Source: an uncultured Verrucomicrobiota bacterium
GTDB taxonomy: Bacteria; Verrucomicrobiota; Verrucomicrobiia; Verrucomicrobiales; DEV007
Assembly: GCA_902589825.1 (NCBI GenBank)
Contig: CACIUL010000014.1
Coordinates: 1 to 60,785 of the forward strand
Direction: 5' to 3'
Length of the DNA stretch: 60,785 bases
The notes below the pieces were generated by a model, which was not told the DNA's origin, searched no databases, and saw only the letters and a program-made list of their open reading frames with translations. This document shows positions 36,283 through 44,208 of this stretch, in pieces (position 1 is the first letter of the stretch; every line of letters starts with the position of its first letter). Position numbers and translations under genes: made by a program.

Positions 36283-36307
36283 AAAAAGGGACCGGTTACC
36301 CGGTCCC
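36283..36307 (-). terminator. Intrinsic terminator after the pseudopilin gene
   Basis: Minus strand: GGGACCGG, loop GTAA, CCGGTCCC, then TTTTT. It lies about 50 bp downstream of the pseudopilin stop and just upstream of tRNA-Gly. Confidence 0.85.
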
Positions 36308-36357
36308 GTGAATATTAAAGAAATTGCCTTGCGACTGCCAAGCTCATTCCGGATGTC

Positions 36358-36954
36358 CTACCAGCTGGTATGCCAATCCCTCGGGTCGTTTGCGGCACCC
36401 TTTTCCCTCGGCTTGCCTTCCGACCAAACAATGACTTTTTGGCGAAGCTCAACCTCTCCTGCACCGTTGGGATCTGGATTTTGCACCTTATTGTCGTAAT
36501 TGGCATCAATAATGATGTAATACGGCTGTCCCCAGGGATCGGCCATCTTGAGGTTATCTGCTTCTCCATGAATGCCACCTACGGGCTCTCCGCCCCTGGC
36601 ATCCTTGGCCCGCTTTCCCTGATAGAAAGGTTTGCCGCGGGTGTTCAGCGGATGGCCCTCGACACCGGCAAGGATACTAATGATATCATCATCCTCGGTG
36701 TTTAGCTCAACATCCTGTTGCCCTCCATAGGGCAGCTTGCCGTATTCGAGCTGGTAACTGGAAATGGCCTGCTTAAGATCCTGCACGTCTTTTTCTGCCT
36801 CCGTCTTCCTCACGGTTTCCATCACCATGCCGTAAACTGGAAAGGCAACCGCGGCGAGAATGGCAATGATGACGATAACGATTAAAAGCTCAATGAGGGT
36901 AAATGCCGCGAATCGGCTACGTCGGGGAAGAGAGTTCAGGGAAAGGGATCTCAT
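36358..36954 (-). CDS. Type II secretion/pseudopilin (GspG-like) protein
   Basis: A 198-residue protein with a prepilin cleavage/methylation segment: basic leader, then A-FTLIELLIVIVIIAILAAVA, with the conserved glutamate at position +5 of the mature form. The C-terminal globular part includes DPWGQPYYIIID, as in GspG-type major pseudopilins (the DPWGxPYxY motif). Verrucomicrobial genomes hold many such loose pseudopilins, so its machine cannot be named. The leader before the cleavage site is about 17 residues, with alanine where glycine is most common. Terminator at 36283-36307. Confidence 0.88.
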   Translation of the reverse strand: MRSLSLNSLPRRSRFAAFTLIELLIVIVIIAILAAVAFPVYGMVMETVRKTEAEKDVQDLKQAISSYQLEYGKLPYGGQQDVELNTEDDDIISILAGVEGHPLNTRGKPFYQGKRAKDARGGEPVGGIHGEADNLKMADPWGQPYYIIIDANYDNKVQNPDPNGAGEVELRQKVIVWSEGKPREKGAANDPRDWHTSW

Positions 36955-37188
36955 GGTAGAGGCAGGGTTATTTTAATGAGGTATTACAATGTGTTTACAA
37001 TAATACCCATTTGCAGGTTACCAGTTTTTTTTGCGAAAACAATGCTTTTATGCGAATGATAAAGCTGTATCCGCTGCCAATTAAAGGTACATCTAGGCGA
37101 TTATTTCAGGTAAGGAGGTAGGATTTCTCGGTAATTCCGGCAACCGGCAGCGGGCTTTCACCCCAATTTTTTTATTTATTCTTTCTAC

Positions 37189-39447
37189 ATGATGGCTGAG
37201 GCCAAACCAATATCCAGAAAAAGGACCCGCAAGGGCACAGGCAATGCAGCCGGGCTGCGCAAACGCCTGCAGAAACTCTTGAGCAGCCCCAGTTACCAGC
37301 CGATGAACAAGTCGGAGCTGGCCCGTGAGCTGAACATCGCGCCCAAACAGCGCCAGATGCTTCGCAACCTGCTCAAGGAACTTGAATCCGCCGGCACGCT
37401 CAGGCAGGGAAGGAAAGGCCGCTATGTGCTGCGTGGCAGCAATGACATTGTCGGCATCCTGCACTTCCAACCCGCAGGTCATGCCTTTGTCGACCCGGAA
37501 GGCAATCGGCGTGAGCGCGGAATCTTTATTCCCCGTGGCGCCTCAGGAACCGGGCTTCATGGAGATAAGGTCGCGGTTCGCACCGAGAGCCGCAGTGGTG
37601 CGCCACACTGGATGAAACACATCAAGAATGCCAAGACGCGAAATCAACTGGAAACCAAATACTCCGGTGAAGGCAGGTCTACCGAAGGACGCGTGGTGAA
37701 AGTCCTTGAACGGCGCAATGATGCGCTGATCGCCACCTTCACACAGCGGGGACGCTTCAGCTATGCAAAGCCTGATGACCCGTTGTTGCCACCAACAATC
37801 AAGCTTGATAACACTGCCCTGCCGGATCCCGCTCCAAACCCAGGGGACAAGGTGGTGGTGGCAATCGAGCACTGGGAATCCCGCCGCCATCACCCACACG
37901 GCAAAATTACCGAGATCCTGGGTCCGCCGGAAACACCTGGAATTGATATCCTGCAGGTAATCTGCAAGCGCCGGTTGCCACGCACTTTCCCCAGAGAAGT
38001 CCTCACTGAAGCTAAAAGATTCAGTGACCGAGTAACCGCGGAGGAAGTTGTGGGGCGTGAGGACTGGCGCACGCGCCCGGTGTTCACTATCGATCCCGAC
38101 GATGCCCGCGATTTTGACGATGCCATCCTTGTCGAGAAAACCAAAGCGGGAGGTTACGACCTGGCAGTACACATTGCCGATGTCTCCCATTACGTGAAGC
38201 CTGGCAGCAAACTCGACCGGGAAGCGCGTCTGCGCGGCAACAGCACCTACCTTGCCGACCGGGTCATTCCCATGCTCCCGGAAACACTCAGCAACGGCTT
38301 GTGCTCCCTTGTGCCAGGGCAGGACCGCCTCACGCATGCTGCCATCATGCACTTTGACAAGGGCGCAAAGCTTCAATCACTCCGGTTCTGCAAAGCAGTG
38401 ATCTGCAGCGCAAGGCGCTTTACCTACCAGCAGGCTTACAACCTGATGCAGAAACCCAACCCACAAGATCCCTTTTCCGAACACCTTCAGACAGCATGGG
38501 AACTTGCCGCCAAGCTGCGCAGGGAACGCTTCAGCAACGGATCCCTGGACCTTGACATGCCCGAGGTGCGCGCCGTGCTGGACAAGGCGGGATGCCCGGT
38601 GGCGCTTGAGCGCATTGAAAATGACGAGAGCCATCAACTCGTGGAGGAATTCATGCTTGCTGCCAATGAGGCGGTGGCAAAGCAGACAAAGGATAAGCTG
38701 AAGCCTTCAATCTACCGCGTGCACGAGGACCCGGATGAAGACAAGCTCTTTGAGTTTCGCCAACTGGCACTGGATTACGGCATCAATGCCGGAGATCTCA
38801 GCAACCGCGACGAAATCCAGAAGCTCCTCACGGTTGCACGCGGAAAGCCTGAAGAGCATGCCATCAAGGTCGGGCTGCTCAAAAGCCTCAAGCGTGCAAG
38901 CTACTGCGAGGATCCCATAGGGCATTACGGCCTGGCCAAGACAAACTACACACACTTTACCAGTCCCATTCGCCGTTATGCCGACCTGGTCGTGCACCGG
39001 GTGCTGCATAACATTGCCGGGAGCAAGGCAAAAATGAAAACCCCTGCCCTTGATCAGATCAAGGAACTGGCTGGTCACTTGTCGGATATGGAACGCAACT
39101 CCTCGGATGCCGAGTTCGAGACACAGAAACTCAAGCAGATTGAATACCTCTGGAGGGAAGCCAAGAAAAGCACCCGCAAAAACCCGATTACCCATCCTGC
39201 CATGATCCACGAAGTGCGGCGCAAGGGCCTTTTCGTCGAACTGACCGACTTTTTCATCAAGGGGCTGGTTAACGAGTCCGACCTGCCCCATTGCAGAGGA
39301 GGATATTGGTTCGATGGCCCGGGGGCACGCTTTATCGGCTCAAAACCCAAGCGCGTTTTCCAGGCCGGAGACCGGGTGAAGGTCTCGGTTGCAAGTGTGG
39401 ATTTCGAGCGCCGCATGATTGACTTTAGAATCATCGAGTCATCCTGA
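37189..39447 (+). CDS. rnr: Ribonuclease R
   Basis: A 752-residue 3'-5' exoribonuclease. Order: a helix-turn-helix-like N-terminal part (about 25-75), cold-shock domains (about 80-245), the RNB catalytic domain (about 270-600) with the D-rich metal site DPDDARDFDDAI and HFTSPIRRYADLVVHRVLH, and a C-terminal S1 domain. It degrades structured RNA and is involved in rRNA and tmRNA quality control. Two adjacent ATGs could start it. No ribosome binding site is obvious. It stands alone, with the pseudopilin divergent upstream and ppdK 176 bp downstream. Confidence 0.96.
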   Translation: MMAEAKPISRKRTRKGTGNAAGLRKRLQKLLSSPSYQPMNKSELARELNIAPKQRQMLRNLLKELESAGTLRQGRKGRYVLRGSNDIVGILHFQPAGHAFVDPEGNRRERGIFIPRGASGTGLHGDKVAVRTESRSGAPHWMKHIKNAKTRNQLETKYSGEGRSTEGRVVKVLERRNDALIATFTQRGRFSYAKPDDPLLPPTIKLDNTALPDPAPNPGDKVVVAIEHWESRRHHPHGKITEILGPPETPGIDILQVICKRRLPRTFPREVLTEAKRFSDRVTAEEVVGREDWRTRPVFTIDPDDARDFDDAILVEKTKAGGYDLAVHIADVSHYVKPGSKLDREARLRGNSTYLADRVIPMLPETLSNGLCSLVPGQDRLTHAAIMHFDKGAKLQSLRFCKAVICSARRFTYQQAYNLMQKPNPQDPFSEHLQTAWELAAKLRRERFSNGSLDLDMPEVRAVLDKAGCPVALERIENDESHQLVEEFMLAANEAVAKQTKDKLKPSIYRVHEDPDEDKLFEFRQLALDYGINAGDLSNRDEIQKLLTVARGKPEEHAIKVGLLKSLKRASYCEDPIGHYGLAKTNYTHFTSPIRRYADLVVHRVLHNIAGSKAKMKTPALDQIKELAGHLSDMERNSSDAEFETQKLKQIEYLWREAKKSTRKNPITHPAMIHEVRRKGLFVELTDFFIKGLVNESDLPHCRGGYWFDGPGARFIGSKPKRVFQAGDRVKVSVASVDFERRMIDFRIIESS

Positions 39448-39623
39448 GTTGGCCTTGTGGCGAAACAAACGCGGGCGCGATCTTCAAAAGTGCCTTAATC
39501 CCTTAATTGACAGCGCGAAACACCCGGATACAGTGGCGCTCCTTTCCGCTGAAAGAATAACTCCTCTCTTGAAATGACGGAGCATTCATCCGCTCCCGAG
39601 ATCAACCATAAAACACCAAATCC

Positions 39624-42404
39624 ATGGCTAAAAAGAAAGCAACGGCTCGCCGCAGAGCCGCCACCCGTAAAAAGAACCAGAATGTCTACTTCTTCGGTGG
39701 CAAGAAATCAGACGGAGACGGCTCACAAAAAGCCCTTCTGGGCGGCAAGGGAGCCAACCTTGCGGAAATGGTCAATATCGGTCTTCCCGTGCCCGCCGGA
39801 ATGACCATCACCACCAAGGTCTGCACCTACTATTACGCCAACAACAAAAAATACCCGAAAACACTGGATGCCGAGATCAAGGCAAACATTGCCAAGATCG
39901 AGAGGGCAATGGGCAAGAAATTCGGGGATCTCAATAACCCCTTGCTTCTATCAGTACGTTCCGGTGCCCGTGAATCCATGCCCGGCATGATGGACACCAT
40001 CCTCAATCTGGGAATCAACGATACCGTGGTCGAGGCGCTTTCAGCCAAGACCGGCAACCCGAAATTCGCCTGGGACAGCTACCGGCGCTTCCTACAGATG
40101 TATGGCTCGGTGGTGATGGATGTGGAGGCCAAGGAAGGTGAACACCATGACCCTTATGAGGTGATCCTCGACAAGGCAAAGGCAAAGGCAAACGTCAAGG
40201 ATGACTCAGGCCTTGAGGAAAGTGACCTGCGCTGGGTAGTTGCCGAGTTCAAGAAACTGATCAAGAAGCGCAGCGGGAAGCACTTCCCGGAAGACCCGAT
40301 GGAGCAACTCTACGGTTCAGTTAACGCGGTTTTTAACTCCTGGAACAATGACCGTGCCAAGGTCTACCGTGCCAAGTACGGCATCCCCGCCGAGTGGGGC
40401 ACCGCGGTCAATGTGCAGGCCATGGTGTTTGGAAATACCGGCAAGGCATCCGGCACTGGCGTGGCATTCACGCGCGACCCGGCCACCGGTGAAAACGTCT
40501 TCTATGGGGAATATCTCATTGATGCACAGGGTGAGGATGTGGTCGCAGGTGTGCGCACGCCGAAACCGGTCGCCAAGATGGCCAAGGACCTGCCCAAATC
40601 ACACAAGGAACTGCTCAAGGTCCGCAAGATCCTCGAGAAACACTTCCGTGACGTGCAGGATGTCGAATTCACCATTGAGGAAGGCAAGCTCTGGATGCTG
40701 CAAACCCGTAATGGCAAGCGCACCGGCTTTGCCGCAGTCAATATCGCTCTCGACATGGTGAAGGAACGCCTCATCTCAAGGGAGGAGGCTATCCTGCGCA
40801 TCCCTGCTGAGGATTTAAGTCACCTTCTGGCGCCCATTTTTGATGCGGCCACAGAGCGAAAGGCCGAGAAGATAGGTAGCGGCCTCCCCGCTGGTCCGGG
40901 TGCTGCTTCCGGCAAGATTTACTTCTCCGCTGAAGATTCCGTAAAGGCGGCCTCCAAAGGTGAATCCGTCATTCTTGTCCGCCAAGCGACTTCTCCTGAA
41001 GATCTTCGTGGCATGATTGCAGCTGATGGAATCCTCACGACCGAGGGTGGAGCCTCATCACATGCTGCTCTGGTTGCCCGCCAAATGGGTAAGGTTTGCG
41101 TCTGCGGTGCTCACGGCATGTCCATTGATTATGGCAAAAAGACACTCTCTGGAAATGGCGTAACTCTCAAGGAAGGTGATTCCCTGTCCCTCAACGGATT
41201 CGTTGGAAACGTCTACAAGGGTGCCATCAAGTCTTCTCCGTCCCAAGTCATCCAGGGCTTGATCGAGAACAAGGCCGCTGGCAAGCGCTCTGATACTTAC
41301 AAAAAATTCATGGAACTGATGAGCTGGACTGACAAGCTTCGCAAGCTTGGGGTCCGTACCAACTCCGACACCCCGGAGCAGGTGGAGCAGGCCATCAAGT
41401 TTGGTGCTGAAGGCATAGGCCTGACACGTGCCGAGCACATGTTCTTTGAAGGCAACCGTATCGACTCTGTCCGTGAAATGATCCTCGCTGACGACGACGC
41501 AGGCCGTGCGAAGGCGCTGACTAAAATCAAGAGGTTCATGAAGAAGGACTTCATCGGAATCTTCAAGGCCTTGGCAGGGCGTCCTGCAACGATTCGCCTC
41601 CTAGATCCACCACTTCACGAATTTATCGGCACTATGGATGCCAGCCAGAAGAAGGATCTTTCCAAGAAGATTGGAATGAGCGCGCCCGCCATCACCAAGA
41701 GAATTCACGCCCTTCACGAGGAGAACCCCATGCTCGGCCACCGTGGTTGCCGCCTGGGCATCAGCTACCCGGCAGTCACCGCTGCTCAGGTCGAGGCCAT
41801 TCTTGAGGCTGCAGCAGCCGTTCAGGCTGAAGGAACAAAGGTTCTTCCAGAGATCATGGTTCCACTTGTCTCCTACGCTCGTGAGCTTGAGCTCCAGAAG
41901 CAGGTAATCGACGAGACCGCCGCTGTTGTTCGCAAGAAGCTAGGCCTAAAGAAGTCCCAGTTGAAGTATACCGTTGGCACCATGATCGAGATTCCTCGCG
42001 CTGCGATCACCGCTGATAAAGTTGCAGAGCACGCGGAGTTCTTCTCCTTCGGAACCAACGACCTCACCCAGACCGGACTCGGACTGTCTCGTGATGACTC
42101 CTCCAGCTTCCTGCCAACCTATCAGGATGCAGAAGTTCTCAGCAACAACCCATTCGCCGGTCTCGATCAGGAAGGTGTGGGCCAACTTGTGGAAATGGGC
42201 GTAAAAGGCGGTCGTTCCACCAAACCCAAGCTGAAAATCGGCATCTGCGGCGAGCACGGCGGAGATTCTGATTCAGTTAAGTTCTTCCACCGCACTGGAC
42301 TCAACTATGTATCCTGCTCGCCTTTCCGGATCCCGGTTGCCCGTCTTGCTGCTGCGCAAGCAACTCTCGAGGAAAGAGGACAAACTCGTTCGGAAATTTC
42401 CTGA
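39624..42404 (+). CDS. ppdK: Pyruvate, phosphate dikinase
   Basis: A 926-residue enzyme interconverting pyruvate, ATP and Pi with phosphoenolpyruvate, AMP and PPi. N-terminal ATP-grasp domain ([24 protein letters not shown]), phosphohistidine domain with H480 in GGASSHAAL, and the C-terminal PEP/pyruvate barrel ([27 protein letters not shown]). A lysine/arginine-rich N-terminal extension of about 20 residues precedes the first motif. Codon use changes inside the gene: from about 40,840 onward GCT, TCT, GGT and CGT are much more frequent than before. A strong terminator follows at 42430-42467. Gluconeogenic or PPi-linked glycolytic role. Confidence 0.97.
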   Translation: MAKKKATARRRAATRKKNQNVYFFGGKKSDGDGSQKALLGGKGANLAEMVNIGLPVPAGMTITTKVCTYYYANNKKYPKTLDAEIKANIAKIERAMGKKFGDLNNPLLLSVRSGARESMPGMMDTILNLGINDTVVEALSAKTGNPKFAWDSYRRFLQMYGSVVMDVEAKEGEHHDPYEVILDKAKAKANVKDDSGLEESDLRWVVAEFKKLIKKRSGKHFPEDPMEQLYGSVNAVFNSWNNDRAKVYRAKYGIPAEWGTAVNVQAMVFGNTGKASGTGVAFTRDPATGENVFYGEYLIDAQGEDVVAGVRTPKPVAKMAKDLPKSHKELLKVRKILEKHFRDVQDVEFTIEEGKLWMLQTRNGKRTGFAAVNIALDMVKERLISREEAILRIPAEDLSHLLAPIFDAATERKAEKIGSGLPAGPGAASGKIYFSAEDSVKAASKGESVILVRQATSPEDLRGMIAADGILTTEGGASSHAALVARQMGKVCVCGAHGMSIDYGKKTLSGNGVTLKEGDSLSLNGFVGNVYKGAIKSSPSQVIQGLIENKAAGKRSDTYKKFMELMSWTDKLRKLGVRTNSDTPEQVEQAIKFGAEGIGLTRAEHMFFEGNRIDSVREMILADDDAGRAKALTKIKRFMKKDFIGIFKALAGRPATIRLLDPPLHEFIGTMDASQKKDLSKKIGMSAPAITKRIHALHEENPMLGHRGCRLGISYPAVTAAQVEAILEAAAAVQAEGTKVLPEIMVPLVSYARELELQKQVIDETAAVVRKKLGLKKSQLKYTVGTMIEIPRAAITADKVAEHAEFFSFGTNDLTQTGLGLSRDDSSSFLPTYQDAEVLSNNPFAGLDQEGVGQLVEMGVKGGRSTKPKLKIGICGEHGGDSDSVKFFHRTGLNYVSCSPFRIPVARLAAAQATLEERGQTRSEIS

Positions 42405-42429
42405 TCCGCACACAAGGTAAAAAACCAAT

Positions 42430-42467
42430 CAAAAAACCCGGCCTGCTGTGCAGAGCCGGGTTTTTTA
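42430..42467 (+). terminator. Intrinsic terminator after ppdK
   Basis: Hairpin AACCCGGC / GCCGGGTT with a loop of about 10-13 nt, followed by TTTTTT. The A-run on the other side would let it also act for the minus-strand gene at 42507. Confidence 0.9.
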
Positions 42468-42506
42468 TTGAATGGGACTCACCCACAATACAACATACTG
42501 CCTGTA

Positions 42507-42947
42507 TCAATAACGCCGTGGAAGATGACATGAAGGCACCGGGTGGCGGTAATGGGAATGGTGATGGGACGCGGGATAACCAATGTAGGGGCGTCGCCCT
42601 GTGTATTGCCCATAGCGAATGCTGATGTCATAGCGAGCAGGGGGCCGATACGCCGGTTGGTAACGGGCCGACTGATAATAGGCCGGCTGGTGACGGTCAT
42701 GGTCATCTCTGGCACTGCCCAGGGCCGCCCCACCCAATGCACCAATGACGCCGCCGATGGCAGCTCCCTCAAGGGGCCGGCCAGATTGGCTGCCGATCAC
42801 CGTGCCGAGGCCGGCACCAATCAGTCCGCCAGCAACTGTCCCCCTCTTGGTGGCAGGGGCATAGCTGTATGAGTCAGAATAACACGAAGTCAAAAGAGAG
42901 ATGGCAAGTAATCCGGCAAACAAATGAAGCATTTTCAGGTAGAGCAT
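42507..42947 (-). CDS. Glycine-zipper lipoprotein (first of two)
   Basis: A 146-residue protein with a lipoprotein signal ending LLTSC. A glycine-zipper segment follows (GGLIGAGLGTVIGSQSGR, then GGVIGALGGAALG), and the tail is rich in H, Y, R and P. Glycine-zipper outer-membrane lipoproteins of the SlyB/OsmB style are common; their roles in envelope stress are unclear. It is related to the next gene at 43091, sharing G-x-x-x-GGLIGAG and QSGRPLEGAAIGG. An AGAGAGG ribosome binding site precedes the ATG at 42947. The tail is low-complexity and differs between the two copies. Confidence 0.8.
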   Translation of the reverse strand: MLYLKMLHLFAGLLAISLLTSCYSDSYSYAPATKRGTVAGGLIGAGLGTVIGSQSGRPLEGAAIGGVIGALGGAALGSARDDHDRHQPAYYQSARYQPAYRPPARYDISIRYGQYTGRRPYIGYPASHHHSHYRHPVPSCHLPRRY

Positions 42948-43001
42948 GTCTTTTTGACCTCTCTACGACCGGTATTATTCAATTTTTCTTTTTCTTGAGT
43001 A

Positions 43002-43036
43002 CAAAAAAAGGGCGCCCCAACTCAGGGGCACCCTTG
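43002..43036 (-). terminator. Intrinsic terminator after the second glycine-zipper gene
   Basis: Minus strand: AAGGGTGCCCC, short loop, GGGGCGCCCTT followed by TTTTTT. It lies 55 bp downstream of the stop at 43091. Confidence 0.87.
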
Positions 43037-43090
43037 CCTTAAAATCGGCAAAAAAGTGACGCTTTACCTTCAGTTTACAGGTCCGGAGTG

Positions 43091-43405
43091 CTAGTAGCGC
43101 CTGTTATCACGGTCGTCGTAGCGGCGATCACGATGGTCTCGGTGGTCATGATGCCGCCTTTCCTGAGCGTGGCGCTCATCATCACGTGCTCCGCCGAGCA
43201 GACCGCCGGCACCAGCACCAACAGCACCGCCAATGGCTGCCCCCTCAAGAGGACGGCCGGACTGATGGCCGATAATCGTGCCCGCACCGGCACCAATAAG
43301 GCCACCAAGCACGGCTCCGCGTTTTGCTGAAGGGCCACAGGAAGTGCAAAAGAAGGCAAGTCCCATGGTTGTTACTGCAAGGAGAAAAAGTTTCTGGATT
43401 TTCAT
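43091..43405 (-). CDS. Glycine-zipper lipoprotein (second of two)
   Basis: A 104-residue protein with signal ending FCTSC (lipoprotein-type cleavage), then a glycine zipper (GGLIGAGAGTIIGHQSGR, GGAVGAGAGGLLGGA). The tail is almost wholly H, R, D and Y, perhaps a metal- or nucleic-acid-binding strip, but that is a guess from composition. A paralogue of the gene at 42507, with its own terminator, so the two are separate transcription units on the same strand. Confidence 0.82.
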   Translation of the reverse strand: MKIQKLFLLAVTTMGLAFFCTSCGPSAKRGAVLGGLIGAGAGTIIGHQSGRPLEGAAIGGAVGAGAGGLLGGARDDERHAQERRHHDHRDHRDRRYDDRDNRRY

Positions 43406-43714
43406 TATTTGATTGTTCTTAACAAAGGTTCACTCATGAGACGGCTAGGGCCAACGATTTATTCATCAGCAGAACATTTTTTCAGGATGTTGAGGCAGCC
43501 GTGCACGAAAACCAAAAAATACGGGAAAATCAAAGCAACTGGCCCTTCCTGTATGCGCACACTACGCGGTGACATGGGAAAGAAAAGCATACCTGTCACC
43601 TGCACCGTTTCTCGTACAGAAAAACGGCTCCGGTAATGAAACCGGAGCCGTTCCCTGTGAATTGAAGTGTTCTTGGAGTGAATCGGCAGTGTCTTGCGAC
43701 GCTGCCAAGATCCT
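43406..43714. other. Intergenic region with a terminator
   Basis: 309 bp between the second glycine-zipper gene and the selenoprotein candidate. It contains the selenoprotein terminator (43619-43653) and presumably the promoter of the glycine-zipper gene. A 75-codon plus-strand frame crosses the terminator and is not credible. Confidence 0.5.
43619..43653 (-). terminator. Intrinsic terminator after the selenoprotein candidate
   Basis: Perfect 12-bp inverted repeat (AACGGCTCCGGT with ACCGGAGCCGTT), loop of about 5 nt, then a run of five T in the minus direction. It lies about 60 bp after the stop at 43715 and supports a transcribed, expressed minus-strand gene there. Confidence 0.88.
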
Positions 43715-44044
43715 TTATCCGGCCTTACTCTTCTTGAGATCAGTCACGACAAAACGTGACTTCTTGGCCCCCATTGAATCAGCCGCCTCTTTCTTGGTGA
43801 GGTCACCCTTGGCGCAACTGAATACCACCTTCTGTGTCTTGGGCTTGTCGCCCTTGGTAATGACGATGCTGGTGGCATTAAACTTCTTTTTCAACGCTGA
43901 ACTAACGTATTTCTTGCAACCTGCTCATGTGACGCCAGTCATTGTTGCCACATAGGCGGTCTGTTTTGCATCTTTATCTGCAGCACTGGCTAAGCCAAGA
44001 CCGAGAGTAAAGATGCCTATCGATGCAATAAGCAATTTTTTCAT
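43715..44044 (-). CDS. Putative selenoprotein: secreted HMA-like protein with a UxxC motif (in-frame TGA)
   Basis: Reading through one in-frame TGA (43925-43927, codon 40) gives a coherent 109-residue protein ending at TAA. Residues 1-22 are a signal peptide (MKKLLIASIG..., cleavage near ASA-AD). The centre reads YVATMTGVT-U-AGCKKYVSSALKK. This matches the metal-binding loop of heavy-metal-associated domains (GMTCxxC) or a thiol redox loop, with selenocysteine (U40) replacing the first cysteine of C-x-x-C (partner C43). A further C77 lies in VVFSCAKGDLTKKEA. The frame keeps coding character on both sides and has its own terminator. A short hairpin 16 nt after the TGA could be the SECIS. The alternative, a nonsense mutation, is less likely because the stop falls exactly at a catalytic-type cysteine. 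ATG at 44044; one at 44071 is also in frame. Confidence 0.78.
43894..43908 (-). promoter_or_regulatory. Candidate bacterial SECIS hairpin
   Basis: On the minus strand, 16 nt after the TGA, ACGTT can pair with AGCGT (5 bp, one G-U) around the loop AGTTC. The loop begins 21 nt past the TGA, within the distance range known for bacterial SECIS elements, and it contains a GU as many do. The stem is short, so this is a candidate only. Confidence 0.4.
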
Positions 44045-44100
44045 TTTTTTATCAAGATGTGAACACTTCATGTAAATCCACATTCGAAGCTCACATTAGA

Positions 44101-44130
44101 CGGTTTTTTTTGCTGCGTCAGCAAAAAAAC
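44101..44130 (-). terminator. Intrinsic terminator after priA
   Basis: Symmetric TTTTTTTGCTG / CAGCAAAAAAA stem with a 3-nt loop between priA and the selenoprotein candidate; about 80 bp downstream of the priA stop. Confidence 0.65.
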
Positions 44131-44208
44131 AACCCTGCAGAGTAAAAATAGGAAAAAATCGCAACCTCAGGCCAACCGCATAAAAATCAGGCACTTCCTG
44201 ACGCACAT

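Noticed and set aside
43409..43636. 75-codon plus-strand frame
   Set aside because: It runs through the strong terminator at 43619-43653 and lacks any conserved feature.
43715..43924. Reading the 3' part of the selenoprotein as a separate gene, with the TGA as an ordinary stop
   Set aside because: There is no good start codon or ribosome binding site just after the TGA, and the metal/redox loop would be cut at its first cysteine position.
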